Origin: Candidatus Gastranaerophilales bacterium
GTDB lineage: Bacteria; Cyanobacteriota; Vampirovibrionia; Gastranaerophilales; Gastranaerophilaceae
DNA length: 57,405 nucleotides
Assembly: GCA_944323045.1 (NCBI GenBank)
Contig: CALUQX010000018.1
Span: 1 to 57,405, forward strand
Direction of reading: 5' to 3'
Positions within the stretch are counted from its first letter, which is position 1; each line of letters starts with the position of its first letter. The translations under genes were made by a program, and so were the position numbers. Below the pieces are notes generated by a model, which was not told the DNA's origin, ran no database searches, and was given only the letters and a program-made list of their open reading frames with translations. Below are positions 54,335-57,405 of this stretch, one piece after another.

Positions 54335-55129
54335 ATGGATGAACTGGTAGAAAAACTTAAAGTGCTGGGGCTGAACAGCTATGAAGCTAAAGTTTATATA
54401 GCGCTTTTGAAAAAATATCCGGCAACCGGATATGAAATAAGCAAACTTGCCGATATTCCGCAGGCACGTGCATATGATACTTTAAAAGCACTTGAAAACG
54501 CGCAGATTGTAATCAGCTCTCAGACAAAACCAGTTACTTACACTCCCATAAAACCTAAAGAACTAACCAAACGCTATAAACGTAAAATTGATTCGACAAT
54601 TGATTTTTTAGACAAAAAACTGCCTGATGTTAAAGATGATTATATTGAACCAATCCTTACCGTCACCGGCAGCCGCAAAATTATTGAAAAAATAATTGAA
54701 TTAATCCGAAACGCTAAGGATAAAATATATCTTGAAATTCGCGCTCAGGATTTCAAAATCATAGAACCTTATCTTATGGACGCTTACAATCGCGGATTGG
54801 AGATAAAAATTGTTGCTTATGACAATTTTACGAGCCCTTTTGGTAAAATTTTCCACCATACAGGTACAAGTTTTCTGGAATATAATAAAGGCAAACGTTT
54901 CATTTTCTTAACAATTGACGACAAAGAAGGACTTTTCGGAAAAATTTCATCCGGCAGTAAAAATGAAGATAATTTGATTCTCTGGACTAAAAATCCTGAA
55001 ATAGTTTTTTTGATGAAATCCTATATAGCCCATAATATGCTGTTAATCGATATTGAAGAAAATTTCCCTGAACAATTACGCTACTTTTACGGGCACGGAC
55101 TTAAAAAACTTAAAGATAAAATTCTGTAA
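54335..55129 (+). CDS. TrmB-family transcriptional regulator
   Basis: A 264-residue protein. An N-terminal winged helix (LGLNSYEAKVYIALLKKYPAT, then YEISKLADIPQARAYDTLKAL) is followed by a coiled linker and a PLD-like TrmB C-terminal domain (LTVTGSRKIIEKIIELIRNAK, in parts, then IYLEIRAQDF). TrmB proteins often sense sugars and control their uptake; here no sugar gene is adjacent. The start at 54335 is set by the promoter position. The mRNA is predicted leaderless. Confidence 0.85.
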   Translation: MDELVEKLKVLGLNSYEAKVYIALLKKYPATGYEISKLADIPQARAYDTLKALENAQIVISSQTKPVTYTPIKPKELTKRYKRKIDSTIDFLDKKLPDVKDDYIEPILTVTGSRKIIEKIIELIRNAKDKIYLEIRAQDFKIIEPYLMDAYNRGLEIKIVAYDNFTSPFGKIFHHTGTSFLEYNKGKRFIFLTIDDKEGLFGKISSGSKNEDNLILWTKNPEIVFLMKSYIAHNMLLIDIEENFPEQLRYFYGHGLKKLKDKIL

Positions 55130-55224
55130 TGTAACAAAATTTTACTTTTCAAATTGGACTAAAAGGATTATAATAAATAATGTAATTTGAACAATTAATT
55201 TTTTGGGAAACAGGAGAAAAAATC

Positions 55225-55842
55225 GTGCAAGGGTATACATTTGAACTAATAACCGGTCCTATGAGCTGCGGCAAAACCGAAGAATTACTCAGAAGAATAA
55301 GACGCTGTATCATAGCCAAAAAGAAAGTTAAAGTAATCTCACCGGATATTGATACCCGCAGCAAAGGCGATTATATTGAATCAAGAAACGGTTTATGGCT
55401 GGATGCAACAAAAGTTAAACATGCTATACAGATTATGAGTGTTGTAAAACCCGAAGATGAAGTTGTTGCAATAGATGAATTGCAATTTTTTGACAGCAAT
55501 ATTGTGAAAGTTATTTCAAAACTTATGGATGAAGGCAAACACATTATAGGTACAGGGCTTGAACTTGATTTTAAATGTGAACCTTTTGGCAGCATGCCGG
55601 AGTTAATGTGTATTGCCACAAAAGTTGATAAATTGCACGCTGTGTGTATGAAGTGCGGCTGTGACCATGCAACCAGAACCCAACGCCTGATTGACGGCAA
55701 ACCTGCTGATAAAAATTCCCCGCTGATAATGATTGGCGGCGATGAAACTTACGAGGCCAGATGTGTTAAATGTTATGAATTGCCGGATATTCAACATGAG
55801 AAACAAAAACGCGGCTTGAAATTGTTGAGTTTTGAACACTAG
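55225..55842 (+). CDS. tdk: Thymidine kinase (type II)
   Basis: Phosphorylates thymidine in the salvage pathway. The 205-residue protein has a GTG start with CAGGAG upstream. Walker A is GPMSCGKTEELLRR (residues 11-24), Walker B AIDELQFFD, and four zinc Cys lie in CMKCGC and CVKC. The lasso region between them contains ATRTQRLIDGKPADK. Length and motifs are normal. Confidence 0.95.
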   Translation: MQGYTFELITGPMSCGKTEELLRRIRRCIIAKKKVKVISPDIDTRSKGDYIESRNGLWLDATKVKHAIQIMSVVKPEDEVVAIDELQFFDSNIVKVISKLMDEGKHIIGTGLELDFKCEPFGSMPELMCIATKVDKLHAVCMKCGCDHATRTQRLIDGKPADKNSPLIMIGGDETYEARCVKCYELPDIQHEKQKRGLKLLSFEH

Positions 55843-55887
55843 TTAAGTTGTTTTATTGCGTGCATATATTTTATTTAATGGGCATTG

Positions 55888-56097
55888 TTATTTGTTGCGG
55901 ACAAATTCAATGTGATAATCCAATACGTCTAATATTTCCTGTACTTCTTCAAATTTAATAGTTTTTCTGCGTAATTTGTTAGTTATATTATTGCCAATAT
56001 AACTTTTTCCGGTTGTTTGCGTCAGGGTATCACAAACTTTCTTAAGTGTAGTGCCATTTTTAGCTATCAAGCTTTTCAATTCATTTCTAATGTCCAT
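55888..56097 (-). CDS. Small HTH protein divergent from prepilin gene
   Basis: A 69-residue protein: LKSLIAKNGTTLKKVCDTL, then IGNNITNKLRRKTIKFEEVQEILDVLDYHIEFV (in parts). It resembles compact phage-type XRE proteins, with a longer loop before the recognition helix. It is divergent from the prepilin gene at 56266, with a 36-base inverted repeat between them, which continues the regulator-prepilin pairing seen three more times in this window. Confidence 0.75.
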   Translation of the reverse strand: MDIRNELKSLIAKNGTTLKKVCDTLTQTTGKSYIGNNITNKLRRKTIKFEEVQEILDVLDYHIEFVRNK

Positions 56098-56145
56098 TTT
56101 TTAATTATACGGTTAGTTGACAAAAGTTACTAATTATGATAAAAA

Positions 56146-56181
56146 CAAACTATAATGCAATATTGATTGTATTATAGTTTG
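56146..56181. promoter_or_regulatory. 36-base inverted repeat between HTH and prepilin genes
   Basis: CAAACTATAATGCAAT and ATTGTATTATAGTTTG pair at 15 of 16 positions around ATTG. Each arm contains a TATAAT-like word (CTATAATG, read in both directions), so it can hold divergent promoters and the operator together. Confidence 0.65.
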
Positions 56182-56265
56182 AAATATTAGAGATATTAGG
56201 ATGAAAATATAACAACAAAGAACGCACAATCAGAAGATAGAAGTAACAGAAAGGAGCCACGCAAA

Positions 56266-57120
56266 ATGAAATACAACACAAAAATCAACGACGCAACCGC
56301 TCAGACCCATTCCAGTAACAACGGTACTCACCATACTCACTTTACTCACTTAATCACTTTCCCAAAAGCCGCTTTTACTTTGGCAGAAGTCTTAATCACC
56401 CTTGCAATCATCGGCGTAGTTGCGGCGATAACAATCCCTTCTGTTGTTCAAAAATATCAGGAAAGAGTGACTGTAACTAAACTTAAAAAAGTATATAGTA
56501 CGTTGAATCAAGCTTATCAAATGGCAGTTATAGAAAATGGGACAATAGATCAGTGGGGACTGACACTGTCTGAAAAAGATGAAGAAAGTGGTTGGTATAC
56601 CGAAGAAACAATGCAGTCATTTTATAAATTTTGGAATGTCATGCTCAAGTATATGAAATCAGCAAAAATTTGTACTTATGAAGATGATTGTAATTTGAAA
56701 AATTTCACCATAAAATCACTGGATGGCACAGAATGGAATGCAAAATCAAGAGTTATTTCGATTTTATTGGACGATGGCACAATGCTGACCGGTGGTGATA
56801 TAAATAATGCGGATTGTAATAGTGATTTTAAAACATCGCTTACCAAAGATGTTTGTGGAGATTTAAAATTTTTTCTAAATGCAAATAAATCGGAGTATAC
56901 TGTCGGTAAAGATGCATTTATATTTTATATGACTAAAAATGCGATAGTACCTGTCGGACAGAATGGAGAGAACAATCATCCATTTGCAACACATTGCTCA
57001 AAAAATACCAACTATAAATATAATGGTTATGGCTGTACAGCCTGGGTAATCCAGAATGAAAATATGGATTATTTGCACTGTAATGATTTAGATTGGGATG
57101 GTAAACATAGTTGTAAATAA
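56266..57120 (+). CDS. Prepilin-like protein (non-VR type, long leader)
   Basis: A 284-residue protein. The 36-residue leader carries the minisatellite-derived THHTHFTHLITFPKAA, then FTLAEVLITLAIIGVVAA. The mature part (VQKYQERVTVTKLKKVYSTLNQAY in parts) and the Cys-rich end (DYLHCNDLDWDGKHSC) match the gene at 7879-8622 rather than the variable-region prepilins. So it combines the leader type of one group with the body of the other. AAAGGAG supports the ATG. Confidence 0.87.
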   Translation: MKYNTKINDATAQTHSSNNGTHHTHFTHLITFPKAAFTLAEVLITLAIIGVVAAITIPSVVQKYQERVTVTKLKKVYSTLNQAYQMAVIENGTIDQWGLTLSEKDEESGWYTEETMQSFYKFWNVMLKYMKSAKICTYEDDCNLKNFTIKSLDGTEWNAKSRVISILLDDGTMLTGGDINNADCNSDFKTSLTKDVCGDLKFFLNANKSEYTVGKDAFIFYMTKNAIVPVGQNGENNHPFATHCSKNTNYKYNGYGCTAWVIQNENMDYLHCNDLDWDGKHSCK

Positions 57121-57160
57121 TTCAAACGGTCAATAATAAGTGAGGAACGGTTGTTTTGAA

Positions 57161-57405
57161 AAAGACGTTAGGACGATAAGACGTGTCTTGGATTTGCCTG
57201 TCGCATCGTTCGCGAATAACGAGTACGCTTACGCTTTAACTCTTCGCTCACTCGCTCTCCACGCTCACAGAGTTTCGCCTAAAAGCCTTACGGCTTAGTC
57301 GGCTCAATCTGTTCGCTATCCGGACTCACTTTGCTGTCTTACTCGCCGGCGTTAAACGGGTCTGCAACGCCGCCGCCTTCGCGTCGCCGTTTCGCCCTCT
57401 GCCGG
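57161..57405. repeat. 168-bp direct repeat copy 2 and GC-rich module at window end
   Basis: 57161-57328 copies 48736-48903. The following bases to the end (CGTTAAACGGGTCTGCAACG and beyond) are the inverse of about 46430-46478. It lies 40 bases after the prepilin gene and runs off the window. Confidence 0.85.

Overview
The window most resembles a gut member of the non-photosynthetic cyanobacterial sister lineage (Gastranaerophilales / Vampirovibrionia, 'Melainabacteria'). This is inferred from four things: an AT-rich genome with diderm genes (lptB with an LptF/G permease, an AsmA-like protein); a family of prepilin-like proteins with an almost invariant FTLAEVLITLAIIGVVAA helix; lineage-style proteins carrying a short hydrophobic-aromatic-Gly motif (IHFEGIK, VCFTGMS, VAFTGF); and long mosaic intergenic repeats. 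No rRNA or tRNA gene is present to confirm it.

Most genes are ordinary chromosomal housekeeping genes. In order they are: dxr, lysS, an HD protein, a GGDEF protein, a parvulin and a small membrane protein (1.9-7.9 kb); an esterase, a LEA-like protein, a zinc alcohol dehydrogenase, a DUF4145-like membrane protein, a repeat protein and a large AsmA-like protein (9-16 kb); a WG-repeat protein, a DUF2971 protein, TspO, glyoxalase, a NAGPA-like protein, the LptF/G permease, lptB and trpS (16-24 kb); ahcY, a 1402-residue GH13-like protein and a cysteine-protease-like protein (26-33 kb); a RelA/SpoT homologue, a DUF167 protein, dapA, secD and secF (33-41 kb); two tiny LuxR-type HTH proteins, pdxA, a DUF1537 kinase, ssb, a glycosyltransferase and a DUF475 protein (41-46 kb); then an arginase-family enzyme, ligA, a SIMPL protein, dapB, a TrmB-type regulator and tdk (49-56 kb).

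The accessory layer is five prepilin-like genes (336-1454, 7879-8622, 24720-25881, 47056-48195, 56266-57120). Four lie divergently next to a small HTH gene, with inverted repeats between them. Three (336-1454, 24720-25881, 47056-48195) share a C-type-lectin-like C-terminus. Its last ~40 codons are hypervariable in a pattern typical of diversity-generating retroelement (DGR) targets: NNC codons with adenine-centred substitutions, ending in a conserved GCGGTTTGT block. A 12-13 bp hairpin with a 3-nt loop sits exactly at the stop codon and is kept by compensatory changes. I found no reverse transcriptase or template repeat here, so any such system would act on these genes from elsewhere. One copy (24720-25881) is frameshifted at a G6 tract.

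Around and between the prepilin genes are long non-coding stretches (4684-5295, 24088-24719, 32829-33181, 45911-47055, 48196-49280, 57121-57405). They are built from period-8/9 minisatellites, a recurring AATCAGGCAA...TTGCCTGATT hairpin and GC-rich modules. The same minisatellite is translated inside the unusually long prepilin leader peptides.

A second notable find is a complete histidine-type transcription attenuator at 35755-35970. A 23-codon leader peptide contains HHNHHH, mutually exclusive helices are present, and an intrinsic terminator follows. It stands before a protein of unknown function rather than a his operon. Its leader peptide, the RelA/SpoT homologue and the TrmB-type regulator all appear to have promoters placed so that the mRNA is leaderless or nearly so.
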